From: Belliella alkalica
GTDB lineage: Bacteria > Bacteroidota > Bacteroidia > Cytophagales > Cyclobacteriaceae
Assembly (NCBI RefSeq): GCF_022549785.1
Contig: NZ_JAKZGO010000018.1
Coordinates: 44,564 to 81,251, forward strand
DNA length: 36,688 nt
Reading direction: 5' to 3'
Shown here: positions 1-8,961 of the stretch, in pieces
Layout: every line of letters starts with the position of its first letter
Position numbering within the stretch: the first letter of the stretch is position 1
Made by a program: the position numbers and the translations under genes
Notes under the pieces: model-generated
Database searches by the model: none
Seen by the model: the letters and a program-made list of their open reading frames with translations, nothing else
Told to the model about the DNA's origin: nothing

Positions 1-1578
1 TTTCCAAATGATGAAACTAACTTTACCAGTTATCACATCACTTTGATTTTTGTTTTTGGTATACTCCATCATCTTGCTGTATCAATTTTACCATTTCTCT
101 TCTCCCGAAAAGATGAAATAGGTTTTTGGAGTTACAATAAATCACTATTCACCAATTTGGCACAAACAGCCCTTTTTGTGGGAGTGCTTACTGCGGGCTT
201 GCTTTTGGCAATTGCGGCAGTTGAAAACCTTTTTAATCTTCGATTTGGAAGTGGAAAGCTTTACCTTTATGTGACATTCTTCTCTGGTATTTTCGGTTCC
301 TGCTTCGTTTTCCTGATTTTTGCACTTGATGGGTTCAAAGAAATGGTCAATGATCAACTTGTTCCTTCAGTTCAGAAATTCTTTGTTCAGTACATTATTA
401 TTCCATTATTGTTGATCTATTCAGTCATTTTGTACGCATATGGAGCCAAGATTTTGATAGACTGGTCCCTTCCAAAAGGATGGGTCAGTTACATGGTAAT
501 TGCTTACAGTTTCTTGGGATTTATTTCTCTTTTGCTGATTTTTCCTCTTTCCAAACAAACTACCAAAGCATGGGTTCGTTGGTTTGATCGGATATTTTAC
601 TATTCTTTACTTCCATTTTTGATTCTCCTTTTTGTAGCTATTTTCACAAGGATTTTTGAGTATGGAGTCACGCCTAACAGGTATTTTGTCTTGATTCTTG
701 CTTTGTGGATCTCGATGGTAAGTCTTTATTTCATATTTTTCAAAAATCCCACGATCAAGACCATCCCTATCAGTTTGTTTGTATTTGGCTTGATCAGTAT
801 TGCTTTGCCATATTTCAACGCCTTCAGTGTATCAAATAGAAGTCAGAAAAACCAATTCAGAGCTTTGATCGAGAAATTTGATTTGCTGAAAAATGGGAAG
901 ATCAATTTTGAGAAAGAAATAACTAGTGACAATTTGAATCAGTTAGGGAATGTTACTTTTTTCCTGTACCAAAATAAGCAAGGTGAATTTCTTGATTACT
1001 ACCTCGAGAATACGTTGTCTGATTCTATTTTTTCTAAAAAGTATGCCTCAGCTTATGATTTTCGGAAAGAATTCAAGAACATTATCTTTGAGAACAATTA
1101 TCAAGATTATTATGAGATAACGTTCACATCTGAAAGTTTTAAGCAATCAAAATTTTTGGATGTCAGTGAATATGATTTTATGTACAATTCATTGTCTACT
1201 TATCAAAAAAATAGATTGGAGATCGGTGGCGAAATTCTTGAAATTAGCCAAAATCATTGGAAAAATTCAAAACCGAAAAGTATGATTTTTGACCTTATCG
1301 ACAATAATGGAGTATCCATCGAAAAGTATGATATGATTGGTTACTTAAAAGAACTGTATGAATCAAATTCAGATAAAAACAAGACCGGAAATAGGCATTA
1401 TAAACAAGATATTATTCAGGAGTTTAGCTTAGGACCTTATGATTTTACAGTACTTTTTTATGAAATAAAGTTTTCTGCAAACTATTCTGTGGAAGAAAAT
1501 GAAGATAGGTGGGATTTTAAGAATGTATATTTTTATCCCCAATATGTAGTTTTAGTAAAAAAGAAAAGCATTGATTAA
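1..1578 (+). CDS. DUF4153-family membrane protein, 5'-truncated by the window edge
   Basis: The frame is open from base 1 with no stop, so the gene begins upstream of the window; the TTG at 43 is probably an internal codon. The visible 525 or so residues have five to seven hydrophobic segments in the first half (for example those encoded around 150-260, 270-330, 390-450, 500-550, 600-660, 680-750 and 770-820), then a soluble, charged C-terminal domain of about 230 residues rich in Lys, Asn, Tyr and Phe. This layout and the text of the membrane part resemble the DUF4153 family of Bacteroidota, which has no established function. The stop codon lies inside the left arm of the terminator shared with the convergent thyA. 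The family call is from memory; the membrane topology is direct. Confidence 0.7.
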   Translation, partial: FPNDETNFTSYHITLIFVFGILHHLAVSILPFLFSRKDEIGFWSYNKSLFTNLAQTALFVGVLTAGLLLAIAAVENLFNLRFGSGKLYLYVTFFSGIFGSCFVFLIFALDGFKEMVNDQLVPSVQKFFVQYIIIPLLLIYSVILYAYGAKILIDWSLPKGWVSYMVIAYSFLGFISLLLIFPLSKQTTKAWVRWFDRIFYYSLLPFLILLFVAIFTRIFEYGVTPNRYFVLILALWISMVSLYFIFFKNPTIKTIPISLFVFGLISIALPYFNAFSVSNRSQKNQFRALIEKFDLLKNGKINFEKEITSDNLNQLGNVTFFLYQNKQGEFLDYYLENTLSDSIFSKKYASAYDFRKEFKNIIFENNYQDYYEITFTSESFKQSKFLDVSEYDFMYNSLSTYQKNRLEIGGEILEISQNHWKNSKPKSMIFDLIDNNGVSIEKYDMIGYLKELYESNSDKNKTGNRHYKQDIIQEFSLGPYDFTVLFYEIKFSANYSVEENEDRWDFKNVYFYPQYVVLVKKKSID

Positions 1579-1606
1579 AGGTTAAAAATCTTTTAATCAA
1601 TGCTTT
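1565..1606. terminator. Bidirectional terminator between the DUF4153 gene and thyA
   Basis: A perfect 15-bp inverted repeat (1565-1579 with 1592-1606) encloses a 12-nt loop. A/T-rich arms give a U-rich tail on both strands. It lies between convergent genes and overlaps the stop codon of the left gene. Confidence 0.75.
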
Positions 1607-1615
1607 ATCATCAAA

Positions 1616-2410
1616 TCAAACGGCAACAGCTGCTTTGATGTGCGGATGGGGATCATAACCTACAAGTTCGAAATCTTCATATTTGAAAGAGAAAATGTCC
1701 TTTACTTCGGGATTGATTTTCATAGTTGGCAACGGCCTGCATTCTCGGGAGAGTTGTAGCTGCGTTTGTTCCAGATGGTTGCTATACAAATGTGCATCTC
1801 CAAAAGTATGGATAAACTCTCCAAGCTCTAGGTCACAAACCTGCGCAACCATCATGGTGAAGAGTGCATAAGAAGCAATGTTGAAAGGTACACCCAAAAA
1901 TACATCTGCACTTCTTTGGTAAAGTTGACAAGAGAGTTTGCCTTCCGCTACATAAAACTGGAAAATAGTGTGGCAAGGAGGAAGCGCCATATTGTCCACA
2001 TCTGCTACATTCCATGCACTCACGATATGTCTTCTGCTATCCGGTTTTGTTTTGATTTGATGAATTAGATTTTTGATTTGGTCTATTTCACCACCTTTTC
2101 CATCAGGCCAATGCCTCCACTGATAGCCATAGACAGGGCCAAGATCTCCATTTTCGTCAGCCCATTCATTCCAAATGCTTACTTTGTTGTCATTGAGGTA
2201 TTTGATATTCGAATCACCATTGAGAAACCAAAGCAATTCGATGATGATTGAGCGGAGGTGACATTTTTTGGTCGTGACCAATGGAAAACCCTCTTGAAGG
2301 TTGAATCGCATTTGATAACCAAATACACTGATTGTTCCTGTGCCTGTTCTGTCTCCTTTTTGGACACCATTGTCCAAAATATGTCTCATCAAATCGTGGT
2401 ATTGCTTCAT
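1616..2410 (-). CDS. thyA: Thymidylate synthase
   Basis: This enzyme methylates dUMP to dTMP using methylenetetrahydrofolate, in the cytoplasm, for DNA synthesis. The 264-residue product has exactly the length of E. coli ThyA and keeps its key residues at the same numbers: Arg21 in DRTGTGT, the Arg126-Arg127 phosphate-binding pair in [10 protein letters not shown], catalytic Cys146 in [10 protein letters not shown], Arg166 and Asp169 in [13 protein letters not shown], and Asn177. The later [12 protein letters not shown] motif is intact. The ATG at 2410 gives the canonical [12 protein letters not shown] start. No dihydrofolate reductase gene is directly upstream; instead there is a divergent RND exporter. 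The gene shares a terminator hairpin with the convergent membrane-protein gene. No anomaly is visible. Confidence 0.98.
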   Translation of the reverse strand: MKQYHDLMRHILDNGVQKGDRTGTGTISVFGYQMRFNLQEGFPLVTTKKCHLRSIIIELLWFLNGDSNIKYLNDNKVSIWNEWADENGDLGPVYGYQWRHWPDGKGGEIDQIKNLIHQIKTKPDSRRHIVSAWNVADVDNMALPPCHTIFQFYVAEGKLSCQLYQRSADVFLGVPFNIASYALFTMMVAQVCDLELGEFIHTFGDAHLYSNHLEQTQLQLSRECRPLPTMKINPEVKDIFSFKYEDFELVGYDPHPHIKAAVAV

Positions 2411-2485
2411 TTTTGGCTTTGAATTTATTAGAAGTTGGCAAGATAAAAAGATTATAAATAATCAGAAAGGCGAATTTATGGTTTA

Positions 2486-2493
2486 TATCTTTG
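2486..2493 (+). promoter_or_regulatory. Probable Bacteroidota -7 promoter element for the RND exporter
   Basis: TATCTTTG matches the TAnnTTTG -7 consensus of Bacteroidota housekeeping sigma factor and sits 22 bp before the ATG at 2516. No good TTTG is present at the expected -33 spacing, so the call rests on one element. Confidence 0.4.
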
Positions 2494-2515
2494 GACTCGA
2501 TAATTAATCTAGAAT

Positions 2516-4834
2516 ATGTTTGAAAGAAAAGCTTCTTTATTCGGACTCGGAATTGCCTTGTTGATCAGTGTAATATTGGTTTTACTACGCCCACAGGTGG
2601 TTTTTGATTATGATTTTGAGCAGTTTTTTCCGCAGGAAGATGAAGATTTGACTTTTTACCAAAATTTCAGAGAAAAATTCGAAAACGACAATGACTATCT
2701 TCTAATTGCATTGGGTACGGAAAATGGGGTTTTTGATTCTGTTTTCTTGGATAAAGCAATGAATGTTCAAAAGGAATTAGAGGGGCTTGAATTTACAGAA
2801 AGTATCGTGTCATTGTTGACCTTAAAGGAGCCAATTATCAATGCTTTTGGCGTAAGATATAGATCAGTTTTGGATTGGGAAAGTGAAGAAAGTTTGCAGG
2901 AATCCAAGCAAAACTTAGTATCCCATCCACAATACTCAGGAAATCTGATCAGTGAAGATGGTCGATATTTATTGTTGGTTTTGAGAAATGAGCAGCTGAT
3001 ATCGAAGGAGGATGGAGATGTATTGTATCAGGAAGTAAATAAGATACTTGGCGATTCTGATTTTGATAAGTTTTATACAGCTGGAAAAATCAAAGCGCAG
3101 GGCGAATTTGTGGATTTGCTTCAGGAAGAATTTGCTTTTTTTCTTTCTATTTCCATCGTATTGATCATGTTGCTTCTGCTCTTTATTTTCAGGACTTGGT
3201 GGGGGGTATTGTTGCCATTGATAGTCTTGTTGTTTGGGATAGGCTGGACTATTGCGATCATTCTTCTTACTGGAAAAGCTTTGGATGTAATGTCTGTGAT
3301 GCAGCCGACTATTTTGTTGGTGATTGGATTGAGTGCATTAGTGCATTACTTGACGCTTTTTATGTACAAACTCCGCCTTGGAATCCCAAAAGACGAAGCT
3401 ATAAAATTGACATTCAAAAATCTGTTTTTGGCAATTTTTCTGACTTGTTTTACCACAGCATTGGGTTTTTCGACTTTGTATTTTACAAGTGCGATTAGTC
3501 TAAAGTTGTTTGGAATTTATACTGCTTTGGGAGTGATGGTGATGTTTGTCGCAGTTATTTTGATTACACCAGGTTTGTTGTACTTTTTCAGTCCTTCCAA
3601 AGTGATGAAAAAAAGCAATCCAGTGGGTTTTTGGCAACGAACATTGGCAATTACTTTCAGATGGATCATGAATCATAAAGTATTGGTATTGGCCTCTTTT
3701 TCCATTGTATCCGTACTATCAGTTGTCGCTTTGGTCAATTTAAAAATCAATGGCTACTTATTGGATAATTTGCCTAGGGAACATGAATTGGTACAGGAGT
3801 TTGAGTTTTTCGATAAAGAATTTGGAGGATCCAAACCACTTGAGTTTTTTTTGGAAGTGGGGGAGGAAGGAGATCAGATTTTCCAATATGAAGTTTTGAA
3901 AGAAATCGAAAAACTTGAAGAATTTGTTCAGGAATCGTATGAATCAGGGACAATCATTTCTCCTTTTTCACTTGTAAAACTACTCAACCAAGCTCAAAAT
4001 TCAGGCAACAACAAAGCATTTGCCATGCCTTCGCAAGGACAGTATCAGAGGTTGAAACCTTATCTCAGTCAGGCAATTAGTCAGGCAGACTATTCTTTGA
4101 TTTCTGAAGATCAGAGACAAGGGAGACTTTCCACAAGAACAGCAGACATAGGAAGTTACAAAAGTGCTAAGATCAAGAAAGCATTGGAATCTTTTGTCGA
4201 TAACGAAATAGACGGGAAACTCCTCAAAGTAAGACTTACCGGAACTTCCAATTTGATAGACAAAAGCCATGTGACGATTTCAGATCAGATGACAAAAGGT
4301 TTGGGTGTGGCTATTCTTTTGGTGGGCTTGATAGCTGGGTTTTTGTTCCGTTCATGGAGAATTTCTTTTTTGATATTGCTGCCAAATGTCCTGCCTTTGT
4401 TGTGGATGTGCGGAGTCATGTGGCTTCTAGATATTGATTTGAAATTGACAACGGCAGTGATATTTACAGTGGCATTTGGGATCGCTGTAGATGATAGCAT
4501 ACATTTTATGACTAAGCTTCAAACAGAATTGAAGAAGGGTAGAAGTATGCTTTATGCATTGAAAAGGACTTATTTGGAAACTGGAAAAGCGATTGTTTTG
4601 ACTTCTATTATTTTGGTGTCAGGCTTTTTGGTTTTGACCTTAAGTGAATTTGGAGTGACATTTTATACAGGTCTTTTGATCAGCCTTGCATTGGTATTTG
4701 CAGTTTTGGCAGATTTGATGTTGTTACCGATTTTGTTACTTCCGATGCAGAGAATTTGGAATAAGAGGAGGGTGGGTTTTCGCAAAGAAGAGAGAGAAGA
4801 GAGAAGCGAGAAGCTAGAGGCTAGAAACGAGTGA
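2516..4834 (+). CDS. RND-superfamily (MMPL/patched-like) exporter
   Basis: This 772-residue inner-membrane protein has the classic duplicated RND layout: one helix near the N-terminus (about 7-25), a large periplasmic loop, five helices (about 205-355), another lone helix (about 390-410), a second periplasmic loop and five final helices (about 605-745). The motif FGIAVDDSIHFMTKL in the second bundle is typical of the MMPL/'predicted exporter of the RND superfamily' group, which uses proton flow to move lipids or hydrophobic compounds. It is shorter than AcrB-type pumps and has no adaptor or outer-membrane partner nearby, so lipid or sterol-like export is more likely than drug efflux; the substrate is unknown. 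The last 17 or so residues (RKEEREERSEKLEARNE) are encoded by purine-rich repeat sequence that continues into the spacer, so the natural C-terminus may once have been different. Confidence 0.85.
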   Translation: MFERKASLFGLGIALLISVILVLLRPQVVFDYDFEQFFPQEDEDLTFYQNFREKFENDNDYLLIALGTENGVFDSVFLDKAMNVQKELEGLEFTESIVSLLTLKEPIINAFGVRYRSVLDWESEESLQESKQNLVSHPQYSGNLISEDGRYLLLVLRNEQLISKEDGDVLYQEVNKILGDSDFDKFYTAGKIKAQGEFVDLLQEEFAFFLSISIVLIMLLLLFIFRTWWGVLLPLIVLLFGIGWTIAIILLTGKALDVMSVMQPTILLVIGLSALVHYLTLFMYKLRLGIPKDEAIKLTFKNLFLAIFLTCFTTALGFSTLYFTSAISLKLFGIYTALGVMVMFVAVILITPGLLYFFSPSKVMKKSNPVGFWQRTLAITFRWIMNHKVLVLASFSIVSVLSVVALVNLKINGYLLDNLPREHELVQEFEFFDKEFGGSKPLEFFLEVGEEGDQIFQYEVLKEIEKLEEFVQESYESGTIISPFSLVKLLNQAQNSGNNKAFAMPSQGQYQRLKPYLSQAISQADYSLISEDQRQGRLSTRTADIGSYKSAKIKKALESFVDNEIDGKLLKVRLTGTSNLIDKSHVTISDQMTKGLGVAILLVGLIAGFLFRSWRISFLILLPNVLPLLWMCGVMWLLDIDLKLTTAVIFTVAFGIAVDDSIHFMTKLQTELKKGRSMLYALKRTYLETGKAIVLTSIILVSGFLVLTLSEFGVTFYTGLLISLALVFAVLADLMLLPILLLPMQRIWNKRRVGFRKEEREERSEKLEARNE

Positions 4835-5659
4835 GAAATGAGACTTAAGACGTGAGATTTAAGACAGAGACAAGATGCAAGACTCAGGAGAGAGACGAGA
4901 AGCTAGAAGCGAGGAACGAGAAAGTAGATTGTGATACACTAGTAAAGATTAAGGGTACGAGATACAAATAAGAAGATACAAGCCTGAAATGCTTTTACAT
5001 TTCAATGACTTGTCCGCTGTGTCGGAGACCTCGGTGAAACCGGGGGATGAAAAAACAAGTATGGCGTCACACGACGCTGAAGGGTCGAACAATGAATTAT
5101 TGATAATTGAATATTAAGTAGCGAGAGACGAGAAGGTAGAGTGAGATACATTAGTAAAGATTAAGTGTACGAGATACAAATAAGAAGATGCAAGCCTGAA
5201 GGGCTTTAACATTTCAATAGCCCTCGGAGAAACCAGGAGGATGAAAAAACAAGTATGGCGTCACACGACCATGAAGGGTCGAACAATGAATTATTGATAA
5301 TTGAATATTAAGTAGCGAGAGACGAGAAGGTAGAGTGAGATACATTAGTAAAGATTAAGTGTACGAGATACAAATAAGAAGATGCAAGCCTGAAGGGCTT
5401 TAACATTTCAATAGCCCTCGGAGAAACCGGGGGGATGAAAAAACAAGTATGTGGTCAAGCGACCCTGAAAGGGTCGAACATTGAATTATTGAAAATTGAA
5501 GATTAAGAAACGAGAGAGAAGACAACGAAGGAGTTGCAATCAACCATGAAGGAGATGATTTTTTTATTTGAAAGAAAAAATAAGACTTGACAAAGAAGTC
5601 AGAATCGATAAGTCTTCGAGTGCGTCGCCGCGCACTCGAAGATTTATTTTTCAAAGGTT
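4800..5659. repeat. Intergenic repeat region: purine-rich junk and three 195-bp direct repeats
   Basis: No gene is supported in these 825 bases. The first 110 bp are built from short purine-rich motifs such as GAGAAGCTAGAGGC/GAAGCTAGAAGCGAGG and GAGACTTAAGACGTGAG; they begin inside the exporter's last codons. Then come three direct copies of a unit of about 195 bp (about 4916-5110, 5111-5304, 5305-5499). Copies two and three are nearly identical over their first 140 or so bases; copy one is more diverged and has extra sequence around 5007-5030. Each copy carries small hairpins, the best with GAA loops (5029-5045, 5192-5206, 5386-5400, 5460-5476). Short open frames here only read through the repeats. 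Confidence 0.8.
5613..5642 (-). terminator. Hairpin after the NamZ-like gene
   Basis: A perfect 12-bp inverted repeat (5613-5624 with 5631-5642) with a 6-nt loop lies just beyond the stop at 5660. It is GC-rich in the middle. The T-run TTTATTTTT is on the plus-strand side, so on the minus strand it precedes the stem as A residues and the U-tail after it is weak. Confidence 0.55.
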
Positions 5660-6871
5660 TTAATATAGCAAATAAGGTTTACTTTGTTCCTTGAATTTTT
5701 GAAGATCTGATTGCCAAGAGGCTTTGATTTCTTCGGCTGATTTACCTGCAAGGATGTCCTTTCTGAGTTGGTCGGTTCCGGCTAGTTTGTCGAAGAAATT
5801 ATTGAAGAATTTTTCTTTTTTACCAGAGATCTGGTAAGCATCGATCAAATATTCCAATGTGAATTGGTGCGTAAGTGGTTCGTTTCTAAGGTCCTTTCCA
5901 TAGCATACTTTGTTTTGATGTGGAGGAGTTTTGGACATCCCTTCGATACTTACTGGTTCGAAAGAAAATTCCCCGTATTTTTTATCTGGATATCCATAGA
6001 CTTGAAATGGAAAGTACGTTCCTCGTCCTACCGAAATATCTGTGCCTTCGAAAAAGCAAAGTGATGGGTAGAGTCGGATGGATAGATCATTTGGCAGGTT
6101 TGGGGAAGGCTTTACAGGAAGATTGTAGGGCATTTCCTTTGTCCAATTTTCTACTTTTACAATACTAATGTCTGCTGTTACCTTGTTTTTCAGCCAACCT
6201 TCACCGTTTATCATTTGGGCAAGCTCGGCTACAGTGAGACCATGGACTACAGGTATTTGATGCACGCCAACAAAGCTTTCAAAGCCTTTTTTCAATACTG
6301 GACCATCAGTATATTCCCCGTTTGGGTTGGGTCTATCCAATATCAGCATTGGGACTTGGTTTTCGGCAGCACTTTCCATGACATAGTGCATTGTACTGAT
6401 ATATGTGTAAAAACGCAATCCTACATCTTGAAGGTCGTATATTATCAAGTCTATATCCTTCAATGCAGCAGCAGAAGGTTTTTTATTGTTTCCATATAGA
6501 GATTCCAATGGTAGGCCAGTTCTGCTATCCACTTCATTGTTTACCACTTCACCTGCATCTGCATCACCTCTGAATCCATGTTCGGGTACAAATACTTTGA
6601 CTACATCGATCCCTTCCATCATAAGGTAGTCCACCAAGTGGATATTGTCTTTTGTGGTAAGAATACTCGTCTGGTTTACAACCAAGCCTATTCTTTTACC
6701 TTCAAGCAAGGATAAATATTCCTCAGGTCGATCTGCGGCAGGCAATATTGTAAGAGGCTTTTCTATAGTTTTTTCTTCTGAATAATGATTGGTTTTCGTT
6801 TCTGGGCTTTTACAAAATGCAAAGCTTTGAAGTAAAAATGAGATTAGGAGTAAGATTTTCAATTGCTTCAT
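5660..6871 (-). CDS. Secreted DUF1343 protein, NamZ-like exo-beta-N-acetylmuramidase
   Basis: The 403-residue product belongs to the DUF1343/YbbC family (GH171), whose studied members (NamZ) release terminal N-acetylmuramic acid from peptidoglycan fragments. Family landmarks visible are GKRIGLVVNQTS, VKVFVPEHGFRGDADAGE, DLQDVGLRFYTYISTMHYVM, LDRPNPNGEY, GLTVAELAQMINGEGW and EGTDISVGRGTYFPFQVYG. I chose the ATG at 6871, which gives a clean signal peptide (MKQLKILLLISFLLQSFAFC); a longer frame starts at 6919 but would add an unlikely leader and overlap the divergent gene. The cysteine after the hydrophobic stretch is not in a canonical lipobox, so secretion to the periplasm is more likely than lipid anchoring. 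The likely role is cell-wall turnover or muropeptide scavenging. The 40-bp gap to the divergent permease must hold both promoters. Confidence 0.88.
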   Translation of the reverse strand: MKQLKILLLISFLLQSFAFCKSPETKTNHYSEEKTIEKPLTILPAADRPEEYLSLLEGKRIGLVVNQTSILTTKDNIHLVDYLMMEGIDVVKVFVPEHGFRGDADAGEVVNNEVDSRTGLPLESLYGNNKKPSAAALKDIDLIIYDLQDVGLRFYTYISTMHYVMESAAENQVPMLILDRPNPNGEYTDGPVLKKGFESFVGVHQIPVVHGLTVAELAQMINGEGWLKNKVTADISIVKVENWTKEMPYNLPVKPSPNLPNDLSIRLYPSLCFFEGTDISVGRGTYFPFQVYGYPDKKYGEFSFEPVSIEGMSKTPPHQNKVCYGKDLRNEPLTHQFTLEYLIDAYQISGKKEKFFNNFFDKLAGTDQLRKDILAGKSAEEIKASWQSDLQKFKEQSKPYLLY

Positions 6872-6911
6872 GTTAATTTGCGCTAGATTTCCATCAAAAT
6901 AAAAAATTTCG

Positions 6912-8129
6912 TTGAACATATCCTATTTCATTGCCAAAAGAATCAGTTTTAAGAGAACCGGAGGATTTACCGGGACAATTCATCGAATTGCTGTAGCCAG
7001 TGTCGCAATAGGATTGGCAATCACGATGATATCATTTATGATTCTTGGTGGATTCCAAAATGAGATATCCAATAAAGTTTTTTCTTTTACGGGTCATTTT
7101 CAAGGGTTAAAATTTGTTTCCGGAAATGCTTTTGAAGAATCGCCCATCTCTACCAATTCTGATTTTTTCAAAAATCATAAAGACCTTGAATTCATCAAAC
7201 ATGTTCAGGTCTTTTCCCATAAACCTGGTTTACTGAAAGGAGACGAAGAAGTAGAAGGTGTCTTGATGAAAGGGGTGGGGCCTGATTTTGATTCATTAAG
7301 TTTCAAAAGCTCCATCATTCAGGGACGCTTTATCCAATTTTCAGACTCTTCTGCCAGCAATGAGATTGTGTTGAGCAAAAAGATAGCCAACAAGTTATTG
7401 CTGAATCTTGGCGATCAGGTGACGATGTATTTTGTCCAAGAGCCACCGAGATTTAGGAGGTTGACGATCGTAGGTATTTACGAGACTTTTTTGGAAAATT
7501 TTGATGATAAAATCCTCCTCGGTGATATCCAAACTATCAGGAATCTCAATGGCTGGACTGATGATCAAGTTGGAGGGTATGAAATATTTGTAGATGATCC
7601 CAAGAGAATGGATCAATACTCAGAGCCTTTGTATGATTTTTTGGACTTTGACTTGAAGCTTATCAAAGTCACTGAGAAATACATGGAAATTTTTGATTGG
7701 TTGCTTTTGTTGAACAATAATGTCTATGTATTTCTTACATTAATTCTGTTTGTGGCGGCATTCAACATGGTTTCTATATTGTTTATCTTGATCATGGAAA
7801 GAACACAGATGATTGGTGTGCTAAAAGCTGTCGGTGCAAAAAATGCACAAATCAGAAGCATTTTTGTATGGAATGGTGTGAGAATTATCGGTAGGGGGTT
7901 ATTGTTGGGAAATGCGATTGGATTAGGTTTTGGCTGGCTTCAAGATCAATTTAGGATAATCCCATTGGATCCTGAAAATTACTATATGAGCTTTGTCCCA
8001 ATCCATTGGAATTGGCAAGTTTTTATCGTTTTGAACTTGGTGGTTTTGTTGGTTACGACTTTGGTACTTTTCATACCGGCCATGCTGATCAGCAATATCA
8101 AACCGATCAAATCAATCAAGTTTGATTGA
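6912..8129 (+). CDS. LolC/LolE-like FtsX-family ABC permease
   Basis: The 405-residue product starts MNISYFIAKRISF, like LolC/LolE proteins, and has four helices: one near residues 28-50, then three at about 270-295, 320-345 and 365-395, with a large periplasmic domain between the first two. That is the MacB_PCD plus FtsX layout of permeases that extract lipoproteins from the inner membrane in an ABC complex. In frame there is a stop at 6900-6902, so the start must be the TTG at 6912 (or ATT at 6906); TTG is preferred because it gives the family's usual N-terminus. No ATPase is adjacent; in Bacteroidota a LolD-like subunit is often encoded elsewhere. Its last 14 bases overlap the end of the convergent glycosyltransferase gene. 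Confidence 0.85.
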   Translation: MNISYFIAKRISFKRTGGFTGTIHRIAVASVAIGLAITMISFMILGGFQNEISNKVFSFTGHFQGLKFVSGNAFEESPISTNSDFFKNHKDLEFIKHVQVFSHKPGLLKGDEEVEGVLMKGVGPDFDSLSFKSSIIQGRFIQFSDSSASNEIVLSKKIANKLLLNLGDQVTMYFVQEPPRFRRLTIVGIYETFLENFDDKILLGDIQTIRNLNGWTDDQVGGYEIFVDDPKRMDQYSEPLYDFLDFDLKLIKVTEKYMEIFDWLLLLNNNVYVFLTLILFVAAFNMVSILFILIMERTQMIGVLKAVGAKNAQIRSIFVWNGVRIIGRGLLLGNAIGLGFGWLQDQFRIIPLDPENYYMSFVPIHWNWQVFIVLNLVVLLVTTLVLFIPAMLISNIKPIKSIKFD

Positions 8130-8862
8130 TAGGTTTGTAGGTTTTGAAGAAACTTCGAAATTTCATATAAAGGACTCCTAGTACAGCCTCTTTGAAGATT
8201 CCTCTGCTCATTTTTGAAGTGCCTTTCGTCCTGTCTGTAAAAATAATTGGCACTTCAACAATTTTGAACCCCAACTTCCATGCAGTGAATTTCATTTCAA
8301 TCTGGAAAGCATAGCCTATAAATTTGATTTTGTCCAAATTCATAGCTTTCAATACATTTATTGAGTAGCATTTGAACCCAGCAGTTGTGTCTTTGATGGG
8401 AAGTCCAGTAATAAATTGAACATATTTACTGGCAAAAAATGACATCAAAACCCTTCCCATTGGCCAGTTTACGACATTCACACCTGTAATATACCTAGAC
8501 CCTACAGCCATGTCAAAACCATCTTCAGCACAAGCCTTGTGGAGTTTTATCAAGTCTGAAGGATTGTGGGAAAAATCCGCATCCATTTCAAAAACATATT
8601 GATACCCCTTTTCGATAGCATATTTGAAGCCCGCAATATATGCTGTACCCAAACCAAGCTTTCCTTTCCTTTTTAGTAAATGGAGTCGCTCTGGAAAAGC
8701 ATTTTGCAACTTTGTAACAATCAATGCAGTGCCATCCGGTGAATTATCGTCAATGACCAAAAGCTCGAAATCACCCTCTAAATTCATGACAGCATGAACC
8801 ATGTCAAGAATATTTTCCTGTTCATTATAAGTTGGGATGATTACTAGTTTTTCTTTTTTCAT
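8116..8862 (-). CDS. Polyprenol-phosphate mannosyl/glucosyl synthase (DPM1-like GT2)
   Basis: This 248-residue family 2 glycosyltransferase transfers a sugar from a nucleotide donor to a polyprenyl phosphate on the inner face of the membrane, supplying lipid-linked sugars for envelope glycans. Visible motifs are IPTYNEQEN (10-18), VIDDNSPDGT for nucleotide binding (about 36-45), GLGTAYIAGFKYAIEKG, the DXD-like EMDADFSHNP (about 92-101), VGSRYITG and DTTAGFKCYS. It lacks the C-terminal membrane helices of the long (GtrB-like) relatives, so it is the short DPM1-like form. The ATG at 8862 is chosen over an upstream in-frame TTG at 8877, because family members begin close to the IPTYNE motif. It is convergent with, and overlaps by 14 bases, the LolC/E-like gene. 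Confidence 0.9.
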   Translation of the reverse strand: MKKEKLVIIPTYNEQENILDMVHAVMNLEGDFELLVIDDNSPDGTALIVTKLQNAFPERLHLLKRKGKLGLGTAYIAGFKYAIEKGYQYVFEMDADFSHNPSDLIKLHKACAEDGFDMAVGSRYITGVNVVNWPMGRVLMSFFASKYVQFITGLPIKDTTAGFKCYSINVLKAMNLDKIKFIGYAFQIEMKFTAWKLGFKIVEVPIIFTDRTKGTSKMSRGIFKEAVLGVLYMKFRSFFKTYKPINQT

Positions 8863-8961
8863 AAATTCAAGTTTCAAAAATAGGATTAATTGGTCGTTTT
8901 ATTAACGAAAAATAGATAAAATGATATACTTTCAGATTTTAGTTTGACAAATACATGTAAT

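Noticed and set aside
4916-5499. CRISPR-like array
   Set aside because: Repeats are about 195 bp and adjoin directly, with no unique spacers of constant size and no cas genes.
5400-5654. Open frame of 84 codons on the minus strand
   Set aside because: It lies in the third 195-bp repeat and a terminator hairpin; composition is low-complexity Ser/Arg/Phe.
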